Part shown: positions 1 to 6,692 of the stretch, one piece after another
Numbering within the stretch: position 1 is the first letter of the stretch
How the letters are laid out: the number at the start of each line of letters is the position of its first letter
Assembly: GCA_027033875.1 (NCBI GenBank)
Contig: JALVKK010000180.1
Coordinates: 1 to 29,357, forward strand
Direction: 5' to 3'
Source: Flavobacteriales bacterium
GTDB taxonomy: Bacteria; Bacteroidota; Bacteroidia; Flavobacteriales; Flavobacteriaceae
Length of the DNA: 29,357 bases
The notes under the pieces: model-generated
Seen by the model: the letters and a program-made list of their open reading frames with translations, nothing else
Told to the model about the DNA's origin: nothing
Databases searched by the model: none
Made by a program: the position numbers and the translations under genes

Positions 1-157
1 CTCGGTCAGTAAAGTGCAAAATTATTCCGGAATATTTAAAGCTAATTCCGGAAAATATTACAGTTTTTCCATTATGACAAATTATTTTATCGGGAAACAC
101 AAAGCTGTCCGTAAAGCCATTGAAAAACTGTTGAAAAGCTACATAATGAGTTTGTAA
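1..157 (+). CDS. C-terminal end of a PBP4-like D-alanyl-D-alanine carboxypeptidase (partial)
   Basis: An open frame enters from the left edge (first complete codon at position 2) and stops with TAA at 155-157, leaving 51 residues. The peptide starts SVSKVQNYSGIF and continues with SGKYYSFSIMTN and VRKAIEKLL. This resembles the end of peptidase S13 (PBP4/DacB) proteins, where a KTG/KSG-type box is followed by a small glycine-containing strand, an 'sGk..aFsim.N' strand and a final helix. Such enzymes trim or cleave peptidoglycan stem peptides in the periplasm. The active-site motifs lie outside the window, so the call rests on the tail only. It is on the same strand as the exonuclease gene, 128 bp upstream of it. 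Confidence 0.55.
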   Translation, partial: SVSKVQNYSGIFKANSGKYYSFSIMTNYFIGKHKAVRKAIEKLLKSYIMSL

Positions 158-257
158 TGTTTGTAAAGTTTTTAATGTTAAATGTTTTAGTAGCAAGTAT
201 TTTTCAACTTTATTAACTTTTTAATATGAATCGGCGAATAAATAATTGATAAATCAT

Positions 258-265
258 TAAATTTG
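258..265 (+). promoter_or_regulatory. Bacteroidota-type -7 element before the exonuclease III gene
   Basis: TAAATTTG matches the TAnnTTTG consensus exactly and lies 20 bp before the ATG at 286. No convincing TTTG -33 element at normal spacing was seen, so strength is uncertain. Confidence 0.5.
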
Positions 266-285
266 CATCAGAACTAAGAATATCA

Positions 286-1047
286 ATGAAAATACTTTCT
301 TACAATGTCAACGGCATTCGGGCAGCAATGCGAAAAGGTTTAGTTCAATGGCTACAACAATCAGATGCGGATATTATAGGTTTTCAAGAAATTAAAGCTA
401 TTGAGAATCAGATAGATAAAGAATCATTACGACAAGCAGGTTATCATTATCAATATTGGTTTCCGGCTCAACGCAAAGGCTATAGCGGGACGGGTATTAT
501 CTCCAAAATTAAACCGGTAAATGTGGTTTTCGGTACAGGTATTGATTATATGGATGTAGAAGGACGTAATATTCGAGCTGATTTTGAAGATTTTTCATTT
601 ATGAGTATATATCTTCCCAGTGGTACCAATGCCGAACGATTGGCATTTAAGTTTCGTTATATGGATGATTTTCTCGACTATGCCAACCAACTTAAAAAAA
701 AATATCCCAAGTTAATCATCAGTGGTGATTATAATATTTGTCATGAACCGCGTGATATACACGATCCGGTGCGGTTGCAACATGTTTCGGGATTTTTACC
801 CGAAGAACGAGCTTGGTTATCTGCATTTATAGATGGTGGTTTTATAGATAGTTTTCGTGAATTTGATTTACGTTCGGGACAATATACATGGTGGAGCTAC
901 CGTGCAGCTTCACGCGCTCGAAACAAAGGTTGGCGTATTGATTATCATTTGGTCAGTCCTGCATTGCAATCGCATCTCAAACGAAGTATTATACTATCCG
1001 AAGCCATTCATTCCGATCATTGTCCTATATTGTTGGAAATCAAATAG
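286..1047 (+). CDS. xth: Exodeoxyribonuclease III (AP endonuclease, ExoA/XthA family)
   Basis: This 253-residue protein belongs to the exonuclease-endonuclease-phosphatase fold. It incises DNA at abasic sites and removes 3' blocks during base excision repair, in the cytoplasm. Visible motifs in order are NVNGIRAA with Asn7, QEIKA with Glu35, GYSGTGI around residue 66, SGDYN with Asp148 and Asn150, and the terminal HSDHCPI with Asp244-His245. These are the metal-binding and catalytic residues of the family. The length is the normal 250-270 residues. The ATG at 286 starts directly at the conserved first beta strand and follows a TAnnTTTG promoter element. The preceding gene ends 128 bp upstream and the next stretch is a decayed ABC gene, so it is probably transcribed alone. 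Confidence 0.95.
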   Translation: MKILSYNVNGIRAAMRKGLVQWLQQSDADIIGFQEIKAIENQIDKESLRQAGYHYQYWFPAQRKGYSGTGIISKIKPVNVVFGTGIDYMDVEGRNIRADFEDFSFMSIYLPSGTNAERLAFKFRYMDDFLDYANQLKKKYPKLIISGDYNICHEPRDIHDPVRLQHVSGFLPEERAWLSAFIDGGFIDSFREFDLRSGQYTWWSYRAASRARNKGWRIDYHLVSPALQSHLKRSIILSEAIHSDHCPILLEIK

Positions 1048-1173
1048 TAAAGAAGTTCATGTGTTAAGTAACAAGTAGCAATTATGATAGCACTTATGAA
1101 TATTAATAAAAAATTAGTTGAGAAATGAAAATGGATAATAAAGATTTAATCTCAACCTCTGTGGCTACAAGAC

Positions 1174-1453
1174 ATGATTATTCAAATCTTGTTATTTTGT
1201 CAATGTCAACAATATAAAATACACCGGTAAAACGACTTTTTTCAATTTGGTACTGTCCGACAACCTGCGAAATAAACTCCTGAAAGAACTTGCCCAAAAG
1301 CGAGATAAAACGTTGTTGATTTCAAGTCACGATTTAGGACATATCACCGAAGTAACCGACCGTATAGTTGTATTAGACAAAGGCGATATAGTCAAAGATA
1401 TTGAAACTAATCCGGCAACTTTGAAAGAATTGGAGGCGTTTTATACGGTGTAA
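1174..1453 (+). pseudogene. Remnant of an ABC-transporter ATP-binding subunit with internal deletion
   Basis: The frame ending with TAA at 1451-1453 encodes a clear ABC ATPase C-terminus: the H-loop SSHDL followed by 'TEVTDRIVVLDKGDIVKD' and a typical short tail. Reading upstream in the same frame gives TGKTTFFNLV (about 1223-1252), which looks like a Walker A segment. It joins directly to the region just before the H-loop, so the Q-loop, the signature motif and Walker B, normally more than 100 residues, are absent. An ATG at 1174 begins MIIQ, a common ABC ATPase N-terminus, but in another frame. I infer one former gene damaged by a large internal deletion plus at least one frameshift. Limits on the left are approximate. 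It cannot make a working ATPase. Confidence 0.65.
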
Positions 1454-1467
1454 TGACATAGCTTCTG

Positions 1468-2718
1468 CTATGCTTCCTCATTCTTCACCAACTTATACAG
1501 CTTATCAGCCGGACGTATTTTTTGGTTGATTTTAATGGATACGATATCACCTTTGCGGGCAAGTGTTCCGGGTTGGTCGTTGACGTACATTTGTTCAATG
1601 GTTTTTTCCACGACGCCGGTGGTAGGTCCGGTAATGAGGATTTTATCGCCTTGTTTCAGATCAAAGGCTTCCATTTTAAATTCGGCTACTTGTGCTTTCG
1701 GATAGTAGTGCCAACCTTTACCGAGATAAATTTTCTTTTGTGTGGCGTGAGAGCCGGGGGTTGTCCATTCGCCCAATTTTTTACCGAGATAATAGCCACT
1801 CCAAAATCCGCGATTGTAAACGGTAGCCAATTGTATTATCCATTTTTCAATACGTTCGGGGGTAAAAGTATTATTATATAATGAATCAATCGCTTCGCGA
1901 TAAGTTTTAACGGTAGTAGCCACATATTCGGGTGCACGTCCGCGACCTTCTATTTTTAAAACTTTGATGCCGGTATCTTTTACTTGATCCAAAAAATCCA
2001 GCACCATTAAATCTTTTGGCGACATAATATATTCATTATCAACCTCTAATTCAATTCCGGATTCTTTGTCGATAACGATATATGGTTTGCGACAATTTTG
2101 TTTACAAGCCCCGCGATTGGCTGACGAATTGTAAGTATGTAAGCTGAGGTGGCATTTACCTGACACTGCCATACACAAAGCTCCGTGTCCGAAAATTTCA
2201 ATTTCTACCAAACGACCCGAAGGTCCTTTGATTTGTTGTTTTTCGATTTGTTCGGTTATATGTTTGACTTGTCGTAAACTTAATTCACGACTTAGTACCA
2301 TAGTGTCGGCAAAAGTGCTGTAAAATTTTAGGGTTTCGACATTAGTGATATTTATTTGTGTAGAGATATGCACTTCCAGTCCGGCTTCGCGCGCCATAAA
2401 CATAACCGCTTGATCGGCAACAATAACGGCACTTACGCCTGCATTTTTGGCGGCTTGTATCAGTTTTTTTGCCATCAATAAATCATGGTCGTAAACGATG
2501 GTATTTAAGGTGAGGTAGGAGCGTACACCGTTTTGTTCACAACGTTGCACGACCTCCGGTAAGTCATTTAATTCAAAATTGATACCGGACACAGCCCTCA
2601 TATTGAGTTGTTCCACGCCAAAATAAACCGAGTCTGCGCCATTGTCTATCGCCGTTTGAAGGGCCTCCCAGCTGCCTGCCGGTGCCATCAATTCTATTTT
2701 ATCTGCTTGTTTTCGCAT
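1468..2718 (-). CDS. Peptidase U32 family protein, TrhP/YegQ-like (tRNA hydroxylation)
   Basis: This 416-residue protein begins with IELMAPAGSWE and contains the U32 signature EIEIFGHGALCMAVSGKC, then a second cysteine pair. Cys182, Cys189, Cys205 and Cys209 fit the four conserved cysteines thought to carry an iron-sulfur cluster. Family members related to E. coli YegQ/TrhP help make 5-hydroxyuridine at tRNA position 34 using prephenate; RlhA (YdcP) modifies 23S rRNA instead. The length is close to YegQ and well short of RlhA, so TrhP-like is favoured, but Bacteroidota often carry two paralogues and the substrate is inferred. It is a single gene on the minus strand with its own promoter and faces the ABC remnant. 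Confidence 0.8.
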   Translation of the reverse strand: MRKQADKIELMAPAGSWEALQTAIDNGADSVYFGVEQLNMRAVSGINFELNDLPEVVQRCEQNGVRSYLTLNTIVYDHDLLMAKKLIQAAKNAGVSAVIVADQAVMFMAREAGLEVHISTQINITNVETLKFYSTFADTMVLSRELSLRQVKHITEQIEKQQIKGPSGRLVEIEIFGHGALCMAVSGKCHLSLHTYNSSANRGACKQNCRKPYIVIDKESGIELEVDNEYIMSPKDLMVLDFLDQVKDTGIKVLKIEGRGRAPEYVATTVKTYREAIDSLYNNTFTPERIEKWIIQLATVYNRGFWSGYYLGKKLGEWTTPGSHATQKKIYLGKGWHYYPKAQVAEFKMEAFDLKQGDKILITGPTTGVVEKTIEQMYVNDQPGTLARKGDIVSIKINQKIRPADKLYKLVKNEEA

Positions 2719-2737
2719 TATTTAGGTTTCAAAATTG

Positions 2738-2771
2738 CAAAAATAGACATAAATTGAATTTATTTGACAAA
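2738..2771 (-). promoter_or_regulatory. Promoter of the U32 gene
   Basis: On the minus strand a TATTTTTG -7 element (2738-2745) matches TAnnTTTG. A TTTG (2768-2771) sits 22 bp upstream of it, within the usual 17-23 bp spacing in flavobacteria. The ATG is 20 bp downstream. Confidence 0.55.
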
Positions 2772-2851
2772 ATACTTCTCATTCATCAATAAGAAAGTCT
2801 TAATAAGTATATAAATATTTTGTGTTAGATGTTGATTTTTAACGGTTAACA

Positions 2852-2887
2852 AAAAACCTGCCGGCTTTTAAAAGCCGGCAGGTTTTT
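2852..2887 (-). terminator. Bidirectional intrinsic terminator downstream of the stress-protein gene
   Basis: A perfect 18+18 bp inverted repeat has an AAAAACCTGCCGGC outer arm and centre TTTT/AAAA, with U-runs at both ends. It lies 28 bp after the stop codon of the minus-strand usp gene and upstream of the U32 promoter, so it insulates the two. Confidence 0.85.
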
Positions 2888-2915
2888 GATAAAATATTAT
2901 AAATTTAGATTATAT

Positions 2916-3749
2916 TCAGATTTTGACAGTCAAGATGTTGCGTTTGGCGGCATTGACAACGTTTTCTGCTATACTGTCGCTTAAAAAGTGCATAATACCT
3001 TGTCTGCCGCGGGTGGCTAATGCTATAACATCGGCATCTATTTTTTCGGCAAAGTTAAAAATACCTTCTTGAACGGTGTAGTCATTGTAAATAACAGGAT
3101 TTAAATCTTGATATTCGGGTACTTTTTTCAAAAAATTATCAAAAATATCTTCCAATTCTTTGCTTGATTTGAAGTTGGAAATGGTATTGACGCGTAACAA
3201 ATGAATTTCAGGATTAAAAATATCTAAAAATGATATGGTTTTTTTAAATTCCGAAATATGATTTCCTTTGAACTTACCGGCAATTACAACTTTTTCAATT
3301 TTGAACTTATCTGCTGCTTTTTTGATAACCAAAACAGGGATTTTTGAAGTTCTGACAACTTTTTCGGTATTGGAACCAACAAAAAATTCTTCCAAACCAC
3401 TGGTACCGTGAGACCCCATAATAATAAAATCGATATTGTTTTTTTGAGCAAATTCCGAGATGCCTTCTACGGGGGCGTCGGTCATAACCTTCTCGTAAAC
3501 CGGAATATTATCCAGATAATCTTTATCTAAAAATTCATCGAATTTTGCATGAGTATTTTCAAATAACATCATTGCCATAGGTCCTTTCGGTACTTGATGG
3601 CCTTCAATCACATCAATTTCACCCGAAGGTATATCCAATAGGTGTAAAACATATATTTCAGCTTCAATTTTAGAAGCTATTTTTGAGGCGACTTTGAGGG
3701 CTTCTTCTGATTTTTCGGAAAAATCAACAGGAACGAGTATTTTTTTCAT
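2916..3749 (-). CDS. Tandem universal stress protein (two UspA domains)
   Basis: The 277-residue protein has two UspA domains. Domain 1 begins MKKILVPVDFS and ends with the ATP-binding pattern G-2x-G-9x-G-S at residues 112-126 (GSHGTSG...VGS), then SKIPVLVIKK. Domain 2 starts near residue 152 and has a weaker version, ATRGRQG followed by DS in place of GS, so nucleotide binding by the second half may be altered. Tandem Usp proteins are common in Bacteroidota and are linked to stress and starvation survival; the biochemical role is not defined here. It is monocistronic: a strong hairpin follows it and a long A+T-rich spacer with the divergent tRNA gene lies upstream. A TATATTTA -7-like element is present at 3770-3777 on the minus strand. 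Confidence 0.9.
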   Translation of the reverse strand: MKKILVPVDFSEKSEEALKVASKIASKIEAEIYVLHLLDIPSGEIDVIEGHQVPKGPMAMMLFENTHAKFDEFLDKDYLDNIPVYEKVMTDAPVEGISEFAQKNNIDFIIMGSHGTSGLEEFFVGSNTEKVVRTSKIPVLVIKKAADKFKIEKVVIAGKFKGNHISEFKKTISFLDIFNPEIHLLRVNTISNFKSSKELEDIFDNFLKKVPEYQDLNPVIYNDYTVQEGIFNFAEKIDADVIALATRGRQGIMHFLSDSIAENVVNAAKRNILTVKI

Positions 3750-4009
3750 AACAAAAATTTTTTATGCAATAAATATACGATATTTTTTTTAATCTGAAAA
3801 GAAAATGTTGAAAATTTCGGAGTATATGAAATAAAATTTTTATATTATCACAAAATATTTGATTTTTACGTTTTATTATCTGAGTTACATAATTATTATC
3901 AGATAATCAGTATTTGTTAAAAGGCTTTAACATTATGATATGTTTGCTCCGAATATTTGATTATTCTGAGCAAAATAAAAAAATACTTTTTACAATAAAA
4001 TCTTTTTCT
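3750..4009. other. A+T-rich intergenic region between usp and tRNA-Ala
   Basis: Very A+T-rich spacer between divergently transcribed units. I see no open frame with protein-like content, no hairpin with a U-run and no repeat. It should hold the usp promoter (weak TATATTTA on the minus strand at 3770-3777). Confidence 0.5.
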
Positions 4010-4017
4010 TATTTTTG
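4010..4017 (+). promoter_or_regulatory. -7 element of the tRNA-Ala gene
   Basis: TATTTTTG fits TAnnTTTG and lies 12 bp before the mature 5' end of the tRNA at 4029. Confidence 0.55.
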
Positions 4018-4028
4018 CAAACGCATTT

Positions 4029-4105
4029 GGGGCCGTAGCTCAGTTGGCTAGAGTGCATGACTGGCAGTCATGAGGTCGAGGGTTCGACTCCCTTCGGCTC
4101 CACCA
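4029..4105 (+). tRNA. tRNA-Ala (anticodon GGC)
   Basis: A 77-nt cloverleaf can be drawn by hand. The acceptor stem is GGGGCCG with CGGCTCC, the D arm contains AGCTCAGTTGGCTAGAGT, and the anticodon stem CATGA/TCATG encloses loop CTGGCAG. The T arm is GAGGG TTCGACT CCCTT, with an encoded CCA end. The G3:U70 wobble pair, the main alanine identity element, is present and the discriminator base is A. It appears to be a single tRNA gene and is followed directly by a terminator. Confidence 0.97.
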
Positions 4106-4106
4106 T

Positions 4107-4139
4107 AACCGCTTGACAAGAAGTTAGGCGGTTTTTTTG
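4107..4139 (+). terminator. Intrinsic terminator of tRNA-Ala
   Basis: The stem AACCGC (4107-4112) pairs with GCGGTT (4128-4133) and is followed by a run of T, 2 bp after the tRNA CCA end. Confidence 0.75.
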
Positions 4140-4163
4140 TGTCTTTTTGTGCGCTAAATATTT

Positions 4164-4171
4164 TATCTTTG
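4164..4171 (+). promoter_or_regulatory. -7 element before the TlpA-like gene
   Basis: TATCTTTG matches TAnnTTTG, with TTTG upstream at 4146-4149 (14 bp spacer, a little short). The ATG at 4189 is 17 bp downstream. This position argues for the ATG at 4189 rather than an in-frame start farther upstream. Confidence 0.5.
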
Positions 4172-4188
4172 CCTTAGAACTTAAAATT

Positions 4189-4770
4189 ATGCAAAAATTT
4201 ATAAAAAAACATTGGGGTAACATCCTCTTTTTCGGATTGATCACATTTATGTTGACACCGGCGGGATTGCCTTTGCGTGCTTTGTTGATTAAAGCTGTTT
4301 CGTATGTTACTTCGCGGGTTGAAAATTTGGAAATAGACAAGGACAAACAATTAAAATTGGATACTTATCAATGGCAATTGGTGTCGCGAGACGGACAAAT
4401 CGTTAATTTAGCCGATTATAAAGGAAAAGTTGTTCTGATTAACAATTGGGCGACATGGTGTCCGCCTTGTGTGGCGGAAATGCCGAGTTTAGTTAAACTG
4501 TATCCGGAATACAAAGATAAAGTTGTGTTTTTATTTGTTGCTCAAGATAAACCGGAGAAAGTTGATATGTTTTTACAAAAAAACGAATGGGATATTCCGG
4601 TGAATTATATGCAGAGCAATCCGCCGGCAATGTTACAATCAAGTTCTATTCCTACGACATTTATCATCGACAAGGAAGGGCATATTGTAGTTAAAAAAAC
4701 CGGTGCAGCAGACTGGAATAGCGGGCAGGTTCACAGAATATTGGACAAATTAGTTGCTAGTATCAAGTAA
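4189..4770 (+). CDS. Membrane-anchored TlpA/ResA-like thioredoxin-fold protein
   Basis: The 193-residue protein has one N-terminal membrane segment (about residues 10-28) and a periplasmic thioredoxin domain. The redox motif is WCPPC with Cys91 and Cys94, preceded by VVLINNWAT, and a cis-proline segment SSIPTTFIID lies downstream. This is the pattern of TlpA/ResA proteins, which reduce disulfides in the periplasm, often for cytochrome c or copper-site maturation. It is not next to cytochrome genes here, so the client is unknown, although the window holds a cbb3 oxidase and NosZ whose assembly needs reduced thiols. The frame is open further upstream to 4147, but the promoter element at 4164-4171 and the membrane segment favour the ATG at 4189. 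Confidence 0.88.
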   Translation: MQKFIKKHWGNILFFGLITFMLTPAGLPLRALLIKAVSYVTSRVENLEIDKDKQLKLDTYQWQLVSRDGQIVNLADYKGKVVLINNWATWCPPCVAEMPSLVKLYPEYKDKVVFLFVAQDKPEKVDMFLQKNEWDIPVNYMQSNPPAMLQSSSIPTTFIIDKEGHIVVKKTGAADWNSGQVHRILDKLVASIK

Positions 4771-4956
4771 CGAGTATCAAGTAGAGACGTTGCAGTGCAA
4801 CGTCTTAATTGAAAATGGATAATTGAAAATGAGATTTCTCTCCCTACTTTCGTAGGGATCGAAATGACAAAGGAGAATGTTCGAAATGACAGGTAACATC
4901 AAAAAACGAAATATTCAATAAATCTAAAATCTGAAATCGCAAATCTGAAATCGAAA
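4771..4956. repeat. Spacer made of short repeated words and small palindromes
   Basis: The spacer contains a 10+10 bp palindrome with a 1-nt centre (4785-4805, arm AGACGTTGCA) and a small hairpin CCCTAC/GTAGGG (4842-4857). The word TCGAAATGACA occurs twice (4859-4869 and 4881-4891). AAATCTGAAATCG occurs in near tandem (4927-4939 and 4941-4953). Some words recur in other intergenic regions of this window (1066-1139, 11844-11854, 22768-22786). There is no coding potential. Confidence 0.6.
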
Positions 4957-5715
4957 ATGAATAACAAATCATCATTTCCTCAAATAAAAGTAATCGCATT
5001 AATTCCAGCACGGTATGATTCGCAACGATTTCCGGGCAAACTGATGAAAGACTTAGCCGGGCAAACGGTTATTTTGCGCACTTACAGGGCGGTTGTTACA
5101 TCGGGATTATTTGACAGTGTTTATGTTATTACCGATTCGCAGTTGATTTATAACGAGATTGTTCAAAACGGCGGACAAGCCTTTATCAGTACTAAAAACC
5201 ACGAAACCGGTACGGACAGGATTGCCGAATTTGCCGGTAATATCGAAGCGGATGTTATTATCAATATTCAAGGAGACGAGCCTTTTATTCATAAAAAATC
5301 TTTACGAGATTTGATACGGGTTTTTGAAGAAGATACTGAGAATAAAATTGATTTGGCATCGCTGATGATTCGCTTGCAAAACAAAGAAGATTTTCTCAAT
5401 CCGAATCATGTAAAAGTCGTTGTAGATAAAGAAAATTTTGCCTTGTATTTTTCGCGGGCGCCTATTCCGTATTCGCGTGATAAGGTTTTTGAAACGGCTT
5501 ATAAGCATATTGGCGTTTATGCGTTTCGCAAACCGGTTTTAGAACGGATAGCACAGATGCCGCAAACGGATTTGGAACAGATAGAAAAATTGGAAAATTT
5601 ACGTTTTTTACAGAATAGTTTACGTATCAAAATGCTTGAAACCGATCAATTAAATTTTGGTATTGATACGGAGGAAGATTTACGGGAGGCGATAAATTTT
5701 ATAAAACAACAATAA
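4957..5715 (+). CDS. kdsB: 3-deoxy-manno-octulosonate cytidylyltransferase (CMP-KDO synthetase)
   Basis: This enzyme activates KDO with CTP to give CMP-KDO for the lipopolysaccharide inner core. The 252-residue protein shows the nucleotidyltransferase N-terminus ALIPARYDSQRFPGK (residues 14-28), NIQGDEPF with Asp107, HIGVYAFRK, and the C-terminal GIDTEEDL with Asp237, which matches the second metal-binding aspartate of the family. Length is normal (about 250). The ATG at 4957 sits shortly before the first conserved strand. It is separated by 1 bp from the next gene, menA, so the two are very likely co-transcribed. The repeat-rich spacer upstream shows no clear promoter. Confidence 0.96.
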   Translation: MNNKSSFPQIKVIALIPARYDSQRFPGKLMKDLAGQTVILRTYRAVVTSGLFDSVYVITDSQLIYNEIVQNGGQAFISTKNHETGTDRIAEFAGNIEADVIINIQGDEPFIHKKSLRDLIRVFEEDTENKIDLASLMIRLQNKEDFLNPNHVKVVVDKENFALYFSRAPIPYSRDKVFETAYKHIGVYAFRKPVLERIAQMPQTDLEQIEKLENLRFLQNSLRIKMLETDQLNFGIDTEEDLREAINFIKQQ

Positions 5716-5716
5716 A

Positions 5717-6613
5717 ATGAACAAATGGATCAATGCGGCACGCTTACGAACCTTGCCTTTATCGTTGTCAGGGATTATTTTGGCAGGATTTATAGCCGCG
5801 AGTTTTGACAAGTTTGACGGGTTTATTTTTGCGGGTTCACTGGTAACGGCAATTTTATTTCAAATTTTGTCCAATTTCGCCAATGATTACGGCGACGGTC
5901 TTAAAGGAACGGACAATGACGAGCGTATTGGTCCGAAACGCGCCATTCAGTCCGGAGCTATTACACCTGCGCAAATGAAAAAAGCGATGAATATTACCGG
6001 CATTTTATCATTTTTGTCGGCATTAGTTTTGGTTACGTACAGTTTTGGTTTGGCGCGTTTGCCGGAGATTTTGGTTTACCTGATTTTGGGTATAGCAGCC
6101 ATAGTTGCTGCCGTGAAATATACGGTAGGTAAAAATGCTTATGGTTATTTTGGATTGGGCGATTTGTTCGTTTTGATTTTTTTCGGTTTGGTGTCGGTTA
6201 CGGGAGGGACTTATCTATATACTAAAATTTTGGATTGGACTTTGGTTTTTCCGGCTCTTTCTATCGGGTTGTTGAGTATGGCGGTGTTAAATCTGAACAA
6301 TATGCGCGATTTACAGACCGATATCAAAGCCGGCAAACGTACTATTCCGGTTAAGCTTGGTTTGGATAATGCCAAAAAATACCATATTGTGTTGATTGTT
6401 TTACCATTCTTTTTTACGCAAGCATACATTTTTCATCATTTTAAAGGCTTTTGGTCTTGGTTGTTTATGATACCTTACTTATTTTTATTTATGCATTTGA
6501 TGCGGGTGATTCAAATAAATAATCCTAAGGATTTTGACCCGGAGTTGAAAAAAGTGGCAATATTGACATTATTATATAGTTTGTTTTTCGGATTGGGGCT
6601 TGTGTTGTCATAA
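5717..6613 (+). CDS. menA: 1,4-dihydroxy-2-naphthoate polyprenyltransferase
   Basis: This integral membrane UbiA-family enzyme attaches a polyprenyl chain to 1,4-dihydroxy-2-naphthoate in menaquinone synthesis. It has 298 residues and many hydrophobic helices. The first aspartate-rich motif is NFANDYGDGLKGTD (Asp57, Asp60, Asp66) and the second is NNMRDLQTD, followed by GKRTIPVKLG, which is characteristic of MenA rather than UbiA. It starts 1 bp after kdsB, although the pathways differ; this looks like a simple economy of transcription. Menaquinone is the expected quinone for respiration through the cbb3 oxidase and the nos system found further on. Confidence 0.94.
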   Translation: MNKWINAARLRTLPLSLSGIILAGFIAASFDKFDGFIFAGSLVTAILFQILSNFANDYGDGLKGTDNDERIGPKRAIQSGAITPAQMKKAMNITGILSFLSALVLVTYSFGLARLPEILVYLILGIAAIVAAVKYTVGKNAYGYFGLGDLFVLIFFGLVSVTGGTYLYTKILDWTLVFPALSIGLLSMAVLNLNNMRDLQTDIKAGKRTIPVKLGLDNAKKYHIVLIVLPFFFTQAYIFHHFKGFWSWLFMIPYLFLFMHLMRVIQINNPKDFDPELKKVAILTLLYSLFFGLGLVLS

Positions 6614-6636
6614 TTTATTACTTTGATATAAAATGA

Positions 6637-6677
6637 GGAGGCTGTCTCAAAAGCAATCGAGACAGCCTCCTTTATAT
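6637..6677. terminator. Bidirectional terminator between convergent genes
   Basis: A 12-bp stem GGAGGCTGTCTC (6637-6648) pairs with GAGACAGCCTCC (6659-6670) across a 10-nt loop and is followed by TTTATAT. It lies between the ends of menA (plus strand) and the M16 gene (minus strand), so it can serve both. Confidence 0.75.
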
Positions 6678-6692
6678 TAGATAAAGACATGA

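Noticed and set aside
857..1078. A 73-codon plus-strand frame overlapping the end of the exonuclease gene
   Set aside because: It is a shifted frame inside the strongly supported exonuclease III gene and shows no protein-family features.
4068..4346. A 92-codon minus-strand open frame ending in VEPKGVEPSTS
   Set aside because: Its C-terminus is simply the antisense of the tRNA-Ala gene and the rest is antisense to the TlpA-like gene; this is a well-known spurious ORF type.
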